Shown: one piece after another, positions 32,634 to 41,576 of the stretch
Position numbering within the stretch: position 1 is the first letter of the stretch
How the letters are laid out: each line of letters starts with the position of its first letter
Origin: Clostridia bacterium
Lineage (GTDB): Bacteria; Bacillota; Clostridia; Christensenellales; Aristaeellaceae
Length of the DNA: 49,521 bases
Reading direction: 5' to 3'
NCBI GenBank assembly: GCA_017412715.1
Contig: JAFPWU010000026.1
Coordinates: 1 to 49,521 of the forward strand
Notes under the pieces: generated by a model
Databases searched by the model: none
What the model was told of the DNA's origin: nothing
What the model saw: only the letters and a program-made list of their open reading frames with translations
Position numbers and translations under genes: made by a program

Positions 32634-33668
32634 TCAATCCGTGTCCAGCTCCTTCAGCGTGCGCTGGAGGGAGCGGGAACGGGAGAGGGCGGCATCCAGG
32701 GCGTCCTGTGCCTGATTCATGCGGCGGCGGGCTTCCTCCAGGCTGTCGGTGTAGCGGGAAAACTCGCTTTCCACCTGCTGCAGGAGACGCCAGACCTCCG
32801 CGGAGCGCTGCTGGATGGTCATGGTGCGGAAGCCCATCTGCAGGGCATTGAGCATGGCGGAGAAGGTGCCGGGACCGGTGATGATCACCCGGTACTCCCG
32901 CTGAAGGCTCTCCACCAGATCCGGGGACTGGAGCACTTCGCCGTACAGGGCCTCCGTGGACAGGAAGAGCAGGCCGAAATCCGCCGTATAGGGCGGGGCG
33001 ATGTATTTTTCCGAGATGTCCTTCGCCTCCGCACGGATCCGCCTGATCAGCTGTTTCCGGGCCTCTTCCGCGGCGCCCTGATCCCCCCGCTGGGAGGCCT
33101 CCACCAGACGGAGGTAGCTCTCCTGGGGAAACTTGCTGTCCACCGGAAGCCAGGCACACTCCCCGGACTGATCCGGCAGGCGGATGGCAAACTCCACCCG
33201 CTCCCCGGAGCCGGGAACCACCTCCACATTTTCTCCGTACTGATCCGGCGCCAGGGACTGGCGGATCAGGTTGCCCAGCTGCATTTCCCCCCAGATGCCC
33301 CGGGTTTTCACATTGGTCATGACCTTCTTCAGGTCGCCCACACCGGAGGCCACGGACTGCATTTCTCCCAGCCCCTTATAGACGGAGGCCAGCATGTTTT
33401 CCAGCAGGGTGGACTGATTCTGGCCCAGCTGGGAGAGGGTGTTCATCAGATGCTGATTCCCCTGATAGAGGGAATCCATGGTCTGATCCCGCTGGGCATC
33501 CAGCTCATCCAGCAGCTGATTTCCCAGGGATTCCAGATCCCGCTCCTGGCGGAAACGGGCTTCCTCCTGCCGATGCAGTCCGGCGTTCTGGCGGACCAGC
33601 AGGACGATCAGCAGCGCCACCGCGGCCAGGAGCAGCAGGGCGATGAGCAGGGTCAGATCATTCGTCAT
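32634..33668 (-). CDS. rmuC: DNA recombination protein RmuC
   Basis: 344 residues. An N-terminal membrane helix (about 6-25), a coiled coil (about 30-110), then the RmuC nuclease-like domain: VKTRGIWGEMQLGNLI, CAWLPVDSKFPQESY (PD-(D/E)xK-type Asp-x-Lys) and YIAPPYTADFGLLFLSTEAL. In E. coli RmuC limits recombination at inverted repeats. The start overlaps the recR stop (TGATG), so it is translationally coupled. Last gene of the topoisomerase-ybaB-recR-rmuC run. Confidence 0.93.
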   Translation of the reverse strand: MTNDLTLLIALLLLAAVALLIVLLVRQNAGLHRQEEARFRQERDLESLGNQLLDELDAQRDQTMDSLYQGNQHLMNTLSQLGQNQSTLLENMLASVYKGLGEMQSVASGVGDLKKVMTNVKTRGIWGEMQLGNLIRQSLAPDQYGENVEVVPGSGERVEFAIRLPDQSGECAWLPVDSKFPQESYLRLVEASQRGDQGAAEEARKQLIRRIRAEAKDISEKYIAPPYTADFGLLFLSTEALYGEVLQSPDLVESLQREYRVIITGPGTFSAMLNALQMGFRTMTIQQRSAEVWRLLQQVESEFSRYTDSLEEARRRMNQAQDALDAALSRSRSLQRTLKELDTD

Positions 33669-34267
33669 CAGATCTCTCTTCTTCCTTCCAGCGCCTTCTG
33701 CAGGGTTACTTCGTCCGTATACTCCAGATCGCCGCCTACCGGCACGCCGTGGGCGATCCGGGTGGTGCGGATCCCCAGGGGCTTCAGCAGCCTGGCCAGA
33801 TAGGAGGCGGTGGCTTCGCCCTCCACGTCCGGATTGGTGGCCAGGATTACTTCCTCCACCTTTTCGGTGCCCAGGCGGGCCAGAAGCTCCTTCACCCGGA
33901 TCTGATCCGGGCCGATGCCGTCCATGGGGGAGAGGGTTCCGTGAAGCACGTGGTACAGCCCGCCGTATTCATGCATGCGCTCGATGGCGGCCACGTCCCG
34001 GGGATCCCGCACGACGCAGAGCTGGCCGTTATGCCGGGAGGGATTCCCGCAGATGGCGCAGGTATTCGAGGCGGCATAATTGCCGCAGGTTTCACAGAAG
34101 CGGATGGCCTTGCGCCCTTCCCACAGGGCTACGGCCAGGGCGCGCACGTCCTCCAGGGGCATGGAAGCCACGAAATAGGCCAGCCGCTGGGCGGTTTTCT
34201 TGCCGATTCCCGGCAGGCGGTTCAGCTCCGCGGCCATATTGGCGATGGGTTCAATCTGTTCGCTCAT
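33668..34267 (-). CDS. recR: recombination mediator RecR
   Basis: 199 residues, family length. N-terminal helix-hairpin-helix LPGIGKKTAQRLAYF; a four-cysteine zinc finger, CETCGNYAASNTCAIC; TOPRIM domain with VVRDPRDVAAIE; C-terminal Walker-like RIAHGVPVGGDLEYTD. It loads RecA at gaps together with RecO/RecF. It starts 2 bp after the ybaB stop, the usual ybaB-recR pair. Confidence 0.97.
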   Translation of the reverse strand: MSEQIEPIANMAAELNRLPGIGKKTAQRLAYFVASMPLEDVRALAVALWEGRKAIRFCETCGNYAASNTCAICGNPSRHNGQLCVVRDPRDVAAIERMHEYGGLYHVLHGTLSPMDGIGPDQIRVKELLARLGTEKVEEVILATNPDVEGEATASYLARLLKPLGIRTTRIAHGVPVGGDLEYTDEVTLQKALEGRREI

Positions 34268-34269
34268 GA

Positions 34270-34605
34270 TCAGAACAGCCCACCCATGCCCGGCGCCACG
34301 CGGCTCATGGCGGTTTCCTGGGCCTCCGCGCCCTTGCGGACGGCCTCATTGACGGCGGCCAGGATCAGATCCTGCAGCATGTCGATATCGTCCGGATCCA
34401 CTACCTGGGGATCGATGGTGATGGAAACCAGCTCGTGCTTTCCGTTCACCTTCACCTGTACCATGCCGCCGCCGGAAGAGGCTTCGTATTCCGCCTCCTC
34501 AAGCTTTGCCTGGGTTTCCTGCAGCTGCTGCTGCAGTTTCTGGGCCTGGCGCATCATCTGCTGCATATTGCCGCCGCCGAAGCCGCCGAAATTCTGTCTG
34601 GCCAT
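34270..34605 (-). CDS. YbaB/EbfC nucleoid-associated protein
   Basis: 111 residues. NMQQMMRQAQKLQQQLQETQ is the helical N-terminus; the centre VQVKVNGKHELVSITIDPQV and QDLILAAVNEAV are family hallmarks. It is a dimeric DNA-binding protein that accompanies recR in most bacteria. GGAGGAAG lies before the ATG. The gyrA/parC-like gene ends 30 bp upstream. Confidence 0.95.
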   Translation of the reverse strand: MARQNFGGFGGGNMQQMMRQAQKLQQQLQETQAKLEEAEYEASSGGGMVQVKVNGKHELVSITIDPQVVDPDDIDMLQDLILAAVNEAVRKGAEAQETAMSRVAPGMGGLF

Positions 34606-34635
34606 TGTTTTCTTCCTCCTGATTATGATCGTATT

Positions 34636-37137
34636 TTATGATTCCCGGGTTCTGTCCGGCACGGGCTCCGCGCCCTGGAGGCCGGTAACCACGTCGTCCA
34701 GAATGGCCATGATATAGGGCATCCCCTTGCCCTGCCGGTTCTGGAGAAGGATTTCATCCCGGCTGAGCCGGGAGAGGGGAGAGCGAACCTGGGTAATCAG
34801 CAGCTCCTCCCGGGATTCCGGGGCGAAGCGCCGGATGCCGGCCAGGATCCGGCCGTTGGAGCCGTTCCTGTTGAAGTAGAAGCAGCGCACGCCCTTGCCG
34901 CCCCGATTCTGGGATTCAAACTGATCCGCGGGGAGACGCTTGCCCCAGCCCCGGTCGGAGAGGAGCACCAGCTCGTCCTTTTCGGCCAGGGGGCTGAACC
35001 AGCAGACCTCATCTCCCTCCTCCAGGGCCATGCCCTTCACGCCGCCGGCGGTTCTCCCCTGGGCGGGGACGGATTCGAGGGGGAAGCGGATGCTCATGCC
35101 GCCCCGGGACAGGAGCAGCAGATCGTTTTCCCCTTCCGCGAATCGGACATCCAGCAGCCGGTCATCCTTCTTCACCGACAGGGCGGGATATTTCCGGCTG
35201 CGGACCGCGTATTCCGCGGCGGCGGTGCGCTTGATGACGCCGTGCGCCGTGACGAAGATCAGGTCCGGCATCTTTTCCAGGGCGGCAGGGGCGGCGGTGA
35301 ACATCAGCAGCGCCTTTTCCCCTTCCTCCAGGTCAGCCAGCACGCCGGAGAGCAGCTGTCCCCGGTCCCGGGGACGGAATTCCTGCAGCCTGCCCACCTG
35401 AACCGGATAGCAGTTTCCCCGATCCGTGAAGATATAGAGGGTTTCCGCCGTGGTGGTCTGGAGCAGCCAGCGGGGGCTTTCCTCCAGGCTTTCCTGGGGC
35501 ATGGGCAGGGGCGTCCGCTTCAGGGCGGCGGGGGAGATCCGCTTCAGGTATCCGCCCATGGTATAGCACAGGACGGCATCCTCCGCAACCACTTCCTCGG
35601 CGGGCATCTCCACGGGACCTTCCTCCGGATCCTCGAAGGCGGTGCGCCGACCGTCGGCGTACTCCTCGGCGATTCCGGACATTTCCGTCCGGATGACCCC
35701 GAGCAGCTTCTTCTCGCTCTTCAGGATGCCCTCCAGCCGGGCGATCAGCTTCAGGATGTCCGCGTATTCCCTGCGAAGGGCTTCCACTTCCAGATTTGTC
35801 AGCCGCTGGAGCCGCATATCCAGGATGGCCTGGGCCTGCACCTCCGAGAGGGAGAAGCGCTCCATCAGGCCCGCTTTCGCCTCCTTTGGGCTTTTGCTGG
35901 CCCGGATCAGCGCGATGACCTCGTCCAGATTGTCCAGGGCGATCATCAGGCCCTCCAGAATATGGGCCCGGGCCTTCGCCTGGTTCAGCTCGTACCGGGT
36001 GCGGCGGGTGACGACCTGCTTCTGGTAATCCACGTAGGCGGAGATCATCTGCTTCAGCCCCATCAGCACGGGTTTGCCCCCCGCGATGGCGACCATATTG
36101 ACGCCGAAGGTAACCTGCAGGTCGGTATACTTATAGAGATAAGCCAGCACCTTGCGGGCGTCCGTATCCTTCTTCAGCTCCACCACGGCCCGCATGCCGG
36201 TCCGGTCGCTCTCGTCCCGGATATCGTAGATGCCGCCCAGGACGGCCTTCTTTTCCTCGCTGAGCTTCTGAATCTTTTCCAGGAGGGCTGCCTTGTTCAC
36301 CTGATAGGGCACCTCGGAGATGACGAGGAGTTTGCGCCCGGCCAGCCCGTCCTCCAGATCGACCTTCGCCCGGAGAATCAGCTTTCCCCGGCCGGTCTGA
36401 TAGGCATTCCGCAGCTCCTCATTCCGCAGCAGGATGCCCCCGGTGGGAAAGTCCGGCCCCGGCATGATCTTCATCAGATCCTCCAGGGGGATGTCCGGAT
36501 CCTCCATCTGGGCGATGACGGCCCGGATGGCTTCCCCCAGATTATGGGGCGGAATATTGGTGGCCAGGCCCACGGCGATGCCGTTGGCCCCGTTGACCAG
36601 AAGATTCGGGAAACGGGCCGGCAGCATGTCCGGCTCCTTCAGGGTGTCGTCAAAATTGAGACGGAAGGGCACCGTATCCTTTTCCAGGTCCCGGAGCATT
36701 TGCATGGCCAGGGGGGCCATACGGGCTTCCGTATACCGCATGGCGGCGGCGCTGTCCCCATCGATGGAGCCGAAGTTTCCGTGCCCGTCCACCAGGGGCG
36801 CCCGCATGGAGAAATCCTGGGCCAGATGCACCAGGGCGCCGTAGACCGAGGAATCCCCGTGAGGATGATATTTACCGAGGCAGTCGCCCACGATACGGGC
36901 GCATTTCCGATGGGGCTTATCCGGGGTGTTGCCCAGCTCCATCATGGTATAGAGAATCCTCCGCTGCACCGGCTTCAGCCCGTCCTCCACCCGGGGGAGG
37001 GCCCGCTCCAGAATGACGTGTTCCGCGTAGGGCATCATGCTGTTATGCATGACGTCCTCCATGGTGGTGTCCAGAATGCGGGAGGGATCGTCCTTCACGA
37101 TGGGCCGCTGATCGCTGGTCTTTTTCTTTCCTGCCAT
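34636..37137 (-). CDS. type II topoisomerase subunit A (GyrA/ParC family)
   Basis: 833 residues. The breakage domain has [16 protein letters not shown] and the active Tyr in [17 protein letters not shown]-terminal beta-pinwheel has repeated blades such as [24 protein letters not shown] motif near residue 755 resembles the GyrA box (Q-x-RGG-x-G), which is needed for wrapping and negative supercoiling. The protein could thus be a gyrase-like paralogue or topoisomerase IV. The ATG at 37137 follows GAGGGAG; a GTG at 37149 overlaps the stop of the B subunit. Cotranscribed with the B subunit upstream. Confidence 0.92.
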   Translation of the reverse strand: MAGKKKTSDQRPIVKDDPSRILDTTMEDVMHNSMMPYAEHVILERALPRVEDGLKPVQRRILYTMMELGNTPDKPHRKCARIVGDCLGKYHPHGDSSVYGALVHLAQDFSMRAPLVDGHGNFGSIDGDSAAAMRYTEARMAPLAMQMLRDLEKDTVPFRLNFDDTLKEPDMLPARFPNLLVNGANGIAVGLATNIPPHNLGEAIRAVIAQMEDPDIPLEDLMKIMPGPDFPTGGILLRNEELRNAYQTGRGKLILRAKVDLEDGLAGRKLLVISEVPYQVNKAALLEKIQKLSEEKKAVLGGIYDIRDESDRTGMRAVVELKKDTDARKVLAYLYKYTDLQVTFGVNMVAIAGGKPVLMGLKQMISAYVDYQKQVVTRRTRYELNQAKARAHILEGLMIALDNLDEVIALIRASKSPKEAKAGLMERFSLSEVQAQAILDMRLQRLTNLEVEALRREYADILKLIARLEGILKSEKKLLGVIRTEMSGIAEEYADGRRTAFEDPEEGPVEMPAEEVVAEDAVLCYTMGGYLKRISPAALKRTPLPMPQESLEESPRWLLQTTTAETLYIFTDRGNCYPVQVGRLQEFRPRDRGQLLSGVLADLEEGEKALLMFTAAPAALEKMPDLIFVTAHGVIKRTAAAEYAVRSRKYPALSVKKDDRLLDVRFAEGENDLLLLSRGGMSIRFPLESVPAQGRTAGGVKGMALEEGDEVCWFSPLAEKDELVLLSDRGWGKRLPADQFESQNRGGKGVRCFYFNRNGSNGRILAGIRRFAPESREELLITQVRSPLSRLSRDEILLQNRQGKGMPYIMAILDDVVTGLQGAEPVPDRTRES

Positions 37138-37145
37138 CCGCTCCC

Positions 37146-39131
37146 TCACGCTCCTTCCGCGGAGGCCAGCTGGGCCTCCGGCAGCTCAAAGTCGTCCGGC
37201 CGGTTAAAGTCCGCGTGCTCGCTGATATAATCCCGGCGGGGCTCCACCTTGTCCCCCATGAGAATCGTGGTCAGCCGGTCCACCAGGGCGGCATCCTCAA
37301 TGCTGACCCGCATCAGCTTCCGCTGGGAGGGATCCATGGTGGTCTCCCACAGCTGCTCCGGGTTCATCTCTCCCAGTCCCTTATACCGCTGCAGGGTATA
37401 GCCCTTGCCCAGGGCCCGGGTGGCTTTTGCCAGCTCCCGGTCGTCATAGGCATAGATGATTTTCGAACCCTTCTGCACCTTATAGAGGGGCGGCATGCCG
37501 ATATAGACATGGCCGGAGGTGATCAGATCCCGCATATACCGCAGGAAGAAGGTCAGCAGGATGGCCCGGATATGGGCGCCGTCCTGGTCCGCGTCGGAGA
37601 GGATGATGACCTTTCCGTACTTCAGGGAATCCAGGGAGAAGGATTCCCCGATGCTGGTGCCCAGGGCGGTGATCAGGGAGCGGAACTCCTCGTTGGCCAG
37701 CACCTGATCCAGATGCTTCTTTTCCACGTTCAGGGGCTTGCCCCGCAGGGGGAGGATGGCCTGGAAACGCCGGTCCCGGCCCTGCTTGGCGGAACCGCCG
37801 GCGGAGTCCCCTTCCACGATGAACAGCTCGTTATCCTCCCATTTCCGCCCGGTGCAGGAGGCCAGCTTGCCCACCAGGGGCGCGGCTTCCAGGGCGCTGG
37901 CCTTGCGCATGTTATCCCGGGTTTTCCGGGCGGCCTCCCGGGTCTGGGCGGCCCGGATGGCCTTGGAGACGATGGCGGTGGCGGTCTCCTGATTCTTCAG
38001 GTTGTCCAGCCAGTCGGTCATCTGCTGGGTGATGACGGCCTCCACGATGGGCCGGACCTCGCTGTTGCCGAGGCGGCCCTTGGTCTGCCCCTCGAACTGG
38101 GGATTCCGGACCATGGCCGTCAGCACGCAGGTAAGCCCCTCCCGGAAGTCCTCCCCGGCCAGGTTGGCATCCGTATCCTTCAGGAGGCCAACCTTCCGGG
38201 CGTAGTCGTTGAGGCATTTGGTGAAGGCGGCCTTGAAGCCAGTCTCGTGGGAGCCGCCCTCCGGCGTATTGATATTGTTCACATAGGAAAAAAGGGATTC
38301 GTTAAACCCGTCGGTATACTGGATGGCGGCCCGGCATACGACTTCGTCCCGGCGGCCTTCCAGATAGATGACCTCGGGATGCAGGGCGGTCTTGCCGGCG
38401 TTCAGATACTGGACATAGTCGGTGATGCCGCCGTTATAGCAGAAAACCCGGGTCCGGCTCTCCGGATCCGTCACCCGCTCGTCGGTAAAGGTGATCCTGA
38501 TTCCCTGATTCAGATAGGCCAGCTCCTGCAGCCGGCGGGCCACCTGCTCCCCGTTGAAGCGGATATCCTCAAAAATCTCCTCATCCGGCAGGAAGCGGAC
38601 CAGGGTTCCCTTTTTACGGGTATTCCCCAGCACCTGGAGGGGCCCGGAGGGTTTGCCGGCCTCCACCTTTCCCTGCTTCGGATCGAATTCGCTGGTAAAC
38701 TCCATGCGGTAATGGGTCCAGTTCAGGAACACGTCCACCGTCAGCCAGCGGCTCAGGGCGTTCACCACGGAGGCGCCCACCCCGTGGAGGCCGCCGGAAT
38801 AGCTGTAGTTCTCGTGATTAAACTTGCCCCCGGCGTGCAGCACGGTAAAGATGACCTCCACCCCGGGAATCCCCATGGTGGGATGCGTATCCACGGGCAT
38901 GCCGCGGCCGTTGTCGTACACGCTGGCGGACCCGTCCTTATGCAGGGTGACCATGACCTCGGAGGCATAGCCGTTGGAGGCTTCGTCGATGGCATTGTCC
39001 ACGATCTCCCACAGCAGATGATGCAGCCCGCGGGAGGAGGTGGTTCCGATGTACATGCCGGGGCGCATCCGGACGGCTTCCAGCCCTTCCAGAACCTGAA
39101 TGTTCCCGGCATTATAGGTTTGAGACGCCAA
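37146..39131 (-). CDS. type II topoisomerase subunit B (GyrB/ParE family)
   Basis: About 661 residues. ATPase domain: [15 protein letters not shown] (Asn/Glu), [33 protein letters not shown] domain: [19 protein letters not shown] and [14 protein letters not shown]-terminal [20 protein letters not shown]. No insert, as in Gram-positive GyrB/ParE. The TTG at 39131 is chosen because AAGGGAG lies about 9 bases upstream; a TTG at 39149 is 18 bases further but precedes that site. TATAAT on the minus strand at 39165-39160 gives a plausible promoter. Confidence 0.93.
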   Translation of the reverse strand: MASQTYNAGNIQVLEGLEAVRMRPGMYIGTTSSRGLHHLLWEIVDNAIDEASNGYASEVMVTLHKDGSASVYDNGRGMPVDTHPTMGIPGVEVIFTVLHAGGKFNHENYSYSGGLHGVGASVVNALSRWLTVDVFLNWTHYRMEFTSEFDPKQGKVEAGKPSGPLQVLGNTRKKGTLVRFLPDEEIFEDIRFNGEQVARRLQELAYLNQGIRITFTDERVTDPESRTRVFCYNGGITDYVQYLNAGKTALHPEVIYLEGRRDEVVCRAAIQYTDGFNESLFSYVNNINTPEGGSHETGFKAAFTKCLNDYARKVGLLKDTDANLAGEDFREGLTCVLTAMVRNPQFEGQTKGRLGNSEVRPIVEAVITQQMTDWLDNLKNQETATAIVSKAIRAAQTREAARKTRDNMRKASALEAAPLVGKLASCTGRKWEDNELFIVEGDSAGGSAKQGRDRRFQAILPLRGKPLNVEKKHLDQVLANEEFRSLITALGTSIGESFSLDSLKYGKVIILSDADQDGAHIRAILLTFFLRYMRDLITSGHVYIGMPPLYKVQKGSKIIYAYDDRELAKATRALGKGYTLQRYKGLGEMNPEQLWETTMDPSQRKLMRVSIEDAALVDRLTTILMGDKVEPRRDYISEHADFNRPDDFELPEAQLASAEGA

Positions 39132-39159
39132 AAAATCCACTCCCTTCAATTACCGGGTG

Positions 39160-39179
39160 ATTATACCACAGAATGTGGT
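39160..39179 (-). promoter_or_regulatory. -10 box and operator-like palindrome before the gyrB/parE-like gene
   Basis: On the minus strand, TATAAT (39165-39160) is preceded directly by ACCACA-TTC-TGTGGT (39179-39165), 6-bp arms. The palindrome lies in the -35/-10 spacer; no good -35 box is visible. A repressor site there is possible. Confidence 0.45.
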
Positions 39180-39228
39180 CGAAGGGAAGCGGAACCACAA
39201 GAAAGGTTAAGACTTTTTTAAGAAATTC

Positions 39229-39256
39229 TTGCACAAACATAAAATAAATGTATAAT
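39229..39256 (+). promoter_or_regulatory. sigma-70 type promoter for the SH3-domain protein
   Basis: TTGCAC (39229-39234), 16 bases, TATAAT (39251-39256). Gives a leader of about 60 bases before the ATG at 39323. Confidence 0.8.
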
Positions 39257-39322
39257 AAAAAGTACGTCGGCGGGCTGGGGAAAAAAGGGAGGTCCCTCCG
39301 GCAAGAAAAGGAGGAACGAAAG

Positions 39323-39916
39323 ATGTCCAGAAAGATCCTTACCCTGTTGGTTGCTGCGGTAATGGCGGTGGGAATGGCGGTCCCCGCGGTGTCCCATGCC
39401 TGGTATTACATGTATGTTTACACGGAAAACGGCGGAAGCCTGAACGTCCGCAGCGAGCCGAAAACCGGCAATAACGTGCTGTGGACCATTCCCTTCGGCA
39501 CCCAGGTGGGCGTGGATTACAACCTGGGGAACGGCTGGACCGCGCTGGTCGGGGCGGGCGCCTACGACACGGTCTATGTTCAGACCCGCTTCCTGGTCAG
39601 CACCCAGCCTTCCAGCAAGCCCAGCGGCGGAAGCTCCGGCAGGAACACCTCGACGAACGCCTCGACCGCGTCCGAGCTGAACGTGATCTTCCGGAAGTAT
39701 ACGGCGGTGACCCCCTATCGGGTGACGGTGCGGCCGGTCCGGGCCAGCGGCTGGGTGAACCTGCGCTTCGCCCCCAGCAAGGAGACGGAAGTCATGGCCA
39801 CCTTCCGGGCGAACGAGTCGGTGACGGTGATCGCGGAGCTGGGCGACTGGCTCCAGGTGGAGGATCCCAACACCGGCAAGGTGGGCTACATGAGCAAGCA
39901 GTTCGTGGCCCAGTAA
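39323..39916 (+). CDS. exported protein with two SH3b-like domains
   Basis: 197 residues. A signal peptide (about 1-26, ending PAVSHA) predicts export. Two bacterial SH3 domains: about 30-90 (GGSLNVRSEPKTGNNVLWTI) and about 135-197 (GWVNLRFAPSKETEVMATF, then GKVGYMSKQFV), joined by a Ser/Gly/Thr-rich linker. SH3b domains usually bind cell-wall peptides. No catalytic domain is present. AAGGAGGAACG precedes the ATG. A second exported protein gene follows after 46 bp, so the two may be an operon. Confidence 0.85.
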   Translation: MSRKILTLLVAAVMAVGMAVPAVSHAWYYMYVYTENGGSLNVRSEPKTGNNVLWTIPFGTQVGVDYNLGNGWTALVGAGAYDTVYVQTRFLVSTQPSSKPSGGSSGRNTSTNASTASELNVIFRKYTAVTPYRVTVRPVRASGWVNLRFAPSKETEVMATFRANESVTVIAELGDWLQVEDPNTGKVGYMSKQFVAQ

Positions 39917-39962
39917 ACCGGACGAAAACAGCCGGAAAGAATCATACAGGAGGTTTTAATCC

Positions 39963-40532
39963 ATGAAAAAGATCATTGCGCTCATAATTTGCCTGGCCCT
40001 GATGGCCGGCGCCGCTCTGGCGGAAGGGGAGCAGAAGGAAAGCCTGGGTACCCTGAACGTGAACAACGCCTTCGACATCCGCTGCAGGATGCCGGAAGGC
40101 TACAAGCTGTCCATCCTGTCCAGCGACGGCACCAGCGTGCTGGCCCTTGTCAGCTCGGAGGAGGCAGGAAAGCCCCAGCTGAGCCTGAGCATCGCCTTCA
40201 ATGACATGTTCACTGCCGAGGACGGGACCGCGCTCCGGTTGAACGACGTGAGCGATGAAGGCATCGAATTTATCAAGAACAGCTTCCAGGACCAGATGGC
40301 GGAAGGCGTAACCTTTGAGGACGGGGAGACCGCCCTGGGAACCCGGCTGCTGATCGTCAAGGGAGCCGTGGATGAGAATACCCACGCGGTGATTTTCTAC
40401 TCCGTGTACCAGAGCTATGAGATCGAGCTGGTGGCGACCATGGGCATGGACGACGACGGAGACCTGACGGAAGAGCAGACCCAGATGATCATTGACTTCC
40501 TGACGGGTCTGGACTTCGTGCCCGCAGCCTGA
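39963..40532 (+). CDS. exported protein of unknown function
   Basis: 189 residues. Signal peptide about 1-21 (ending GAALA) and a soluble remainder with two alternating beta-strand stretches, FDIRCRMPEGYKLSILSSDG and YQSYEIELVATMG, ending TGLDFVPAA. I recognise no family or motif. AGGAGG lies 9 bases before the ATG. A strong terminator follows, so it likely shares the promoter at 39229 with the SH3b gene. Confidence 0.7.
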   Translation: MKKIIALIICLALMAGAALAEGEQKESLGTLNVNNAFDIRCRMPEGYKLSILSSDGTSVLALVSSEEAGKPQLSLSIAFNDMFTAEDGTALRLNDVSDEGIEFIKNSFQDQMAEGVTFEDGETALGTRLLIVKGAVDENTHAVIFYSVYQSYEIELVATMGMDDDGDLTEEQTQMIIDFLTGLDFVPAA

Positions 40533-40560
40533 GTTATCCCTGAATCATTCATCATAAGAA

Positions 40561-40602
40561 CGGAGAGGCGGCATGCCGTGAAAAAAGCATGCCGCCTCTC
40601 CG
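40561..40602. terminator. strong intrinsic terminator between the exported-protein genes and the ECF gene
   Basis: Perfect 16-bp stem: 40561-40576 (CGGAGAGGCGGCATGC) and 40587-40602, loop of 10 with AAAAAA, followed by ATTTTTTC. It stops transcription from the left and, less strongly, from the right. Confidence 0.92.
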
Positions 40603-40630
40603 ATTTTTTCATTGAGTTCGTGAAAACAGA

Positions 40631-41200
40631 TTATTTGCCGATCACGCCCATGCGATGCAGGGGAGAATGCAGCGCGCTCATGAGGATGGGCGCGGCGATG
40701 ACGGTGAAGACCCCGTTGATCAGGGAGGCCGGCAGCTTGGTGAGCATTTTTGCGACGGCCCCTTCCGAGGTCAGGCCGTTCACGGTGATGCCCAGTACAT
40801 AGGTTTTCAGCATATACAGCGCGATATACGCAACGGCCCCCAGGGCAGCGCCAAGAACCAGCAGGACATAATCCTTTCTTTCCAGCTTCGGCCTGCGCAC
40901 CACGGAACTGGTTACCAGCCCGGCGATCAGGGCGATGGCCCCCTTGGACCCCAGGGTGATGAACCCTTCGACGCCGTATCCCGCGATCAGATCGTACAGA
41001 AAGCTGCCCAGGCCGGCCGCGGCAAACCCGTACCAGGGGCCCAGAATCATGCCGCAGAGGGCGCAGAGGGCGTTGCTGATGGCAATCTGGGAGCCCAGGA
41101 AGGGAATCCGGATATAATTTCCTACAAAGACGACCGCCGTCATCAGACCCAGGGCGGTCAGGAGGTAGGTTTTGCGAGATGATGGAATATGAACCGCCAT
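40631..41200 (-). CDS. ECF-type transporter S component
   Basis: 189 residues, about six hydrophobic helices. IRIPFLGSQIAISNALCALC followed by GPWYGFAAAGLGSFLYDLI is the pattern of ECF substrate-binding subunits, which capture vitamins or metals and work with a shared EcfA/EcfT module. The substrate is unclear. No riboswitch that would name it was seen upstream. The ATG at 41200 is preferred for AGGGAG ten bases before it; a TTG at 41209 abuts that site. Element copy 5 begins about 115 bp upstream. Confidence 0.8.
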   Translation of the reverse strand: MAVHIPSSRKTYLLTALGLMTAVVFVGNYIRIPFLGSQIAISNALCALCGMILGPWYGFAAAGLGSFLYDLIAGYGVEGFITLGSKGAIALIAGLVTSSVVRRPKLERKDYVLLVLGAALGAVAYIALYMLKTYVLGITVNGLTSEGAVAKMLTKLPASLINGVFTVIAAPILMSALHSPLHRMGVIGK

Positions 41201-41314
41201 AATGTACAACTCCCTTTCTTTTGAGGATTGAAGGAATTGTACCCCAGAAATGGTCAGATAAAAATGATCAGAAATGAATAATTTTATATAACCAGATTTT
41301 GTGCCTGTTCAGTC

Positions 41315-41524
41315 GCTCCGCTCTCTGAGGTTGTTCCACTCCGGGGGTAAGGAATCGCACGCGCACCGCGGGCGCAAGCGCCTCGCGCACCGCACGCGGC
41401 AGGCCTCTCGGCTCCGTTCACTTACGCAGCGGTACTAAGCTCTGCCTGCGCCTTCCGGCTTGTCAATCGCTAAGTACCGGCGAGAATCAAGGCCCCCGGA
41501 AGTGGAACACCTCAGCGCTCCGCT
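41315..41524. repeat. dispersed structured element, copy 5 (210 bp, variant middle)
   Basis: In the 376-bp gap between yggS and the ECF gene. It keeps the outer stem (CTGAGGTTGTTCCACTCC on the left). The inner stem has changed on both sides: CGGTACT (41430-41436) with AGTACCG (41473-41479), against CGGTTCT/AGAACCG elsewhere. The middle module with the 11-bp hairpin is absent; instead about 70 bases of very GC-rich, CGCGCACCGCG-like sequence are present. Confidence 0.9.
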
Positions 41525-41576
41525 TTCAGGACTGAATAGTTGCCAGGTTTTTGAAAACTGAAATGGAAACGATGAA

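Noticed and set aside
41201-41314. Vitamin riboswitch (preQ1, TPP, FMN or similar) before the ECF S component
   Set aside because: I searched by eye for the conserved preQ1 and TPP cores and did not find them; only a weak TACAAT at 41241-41236 on the minus strand is seen.
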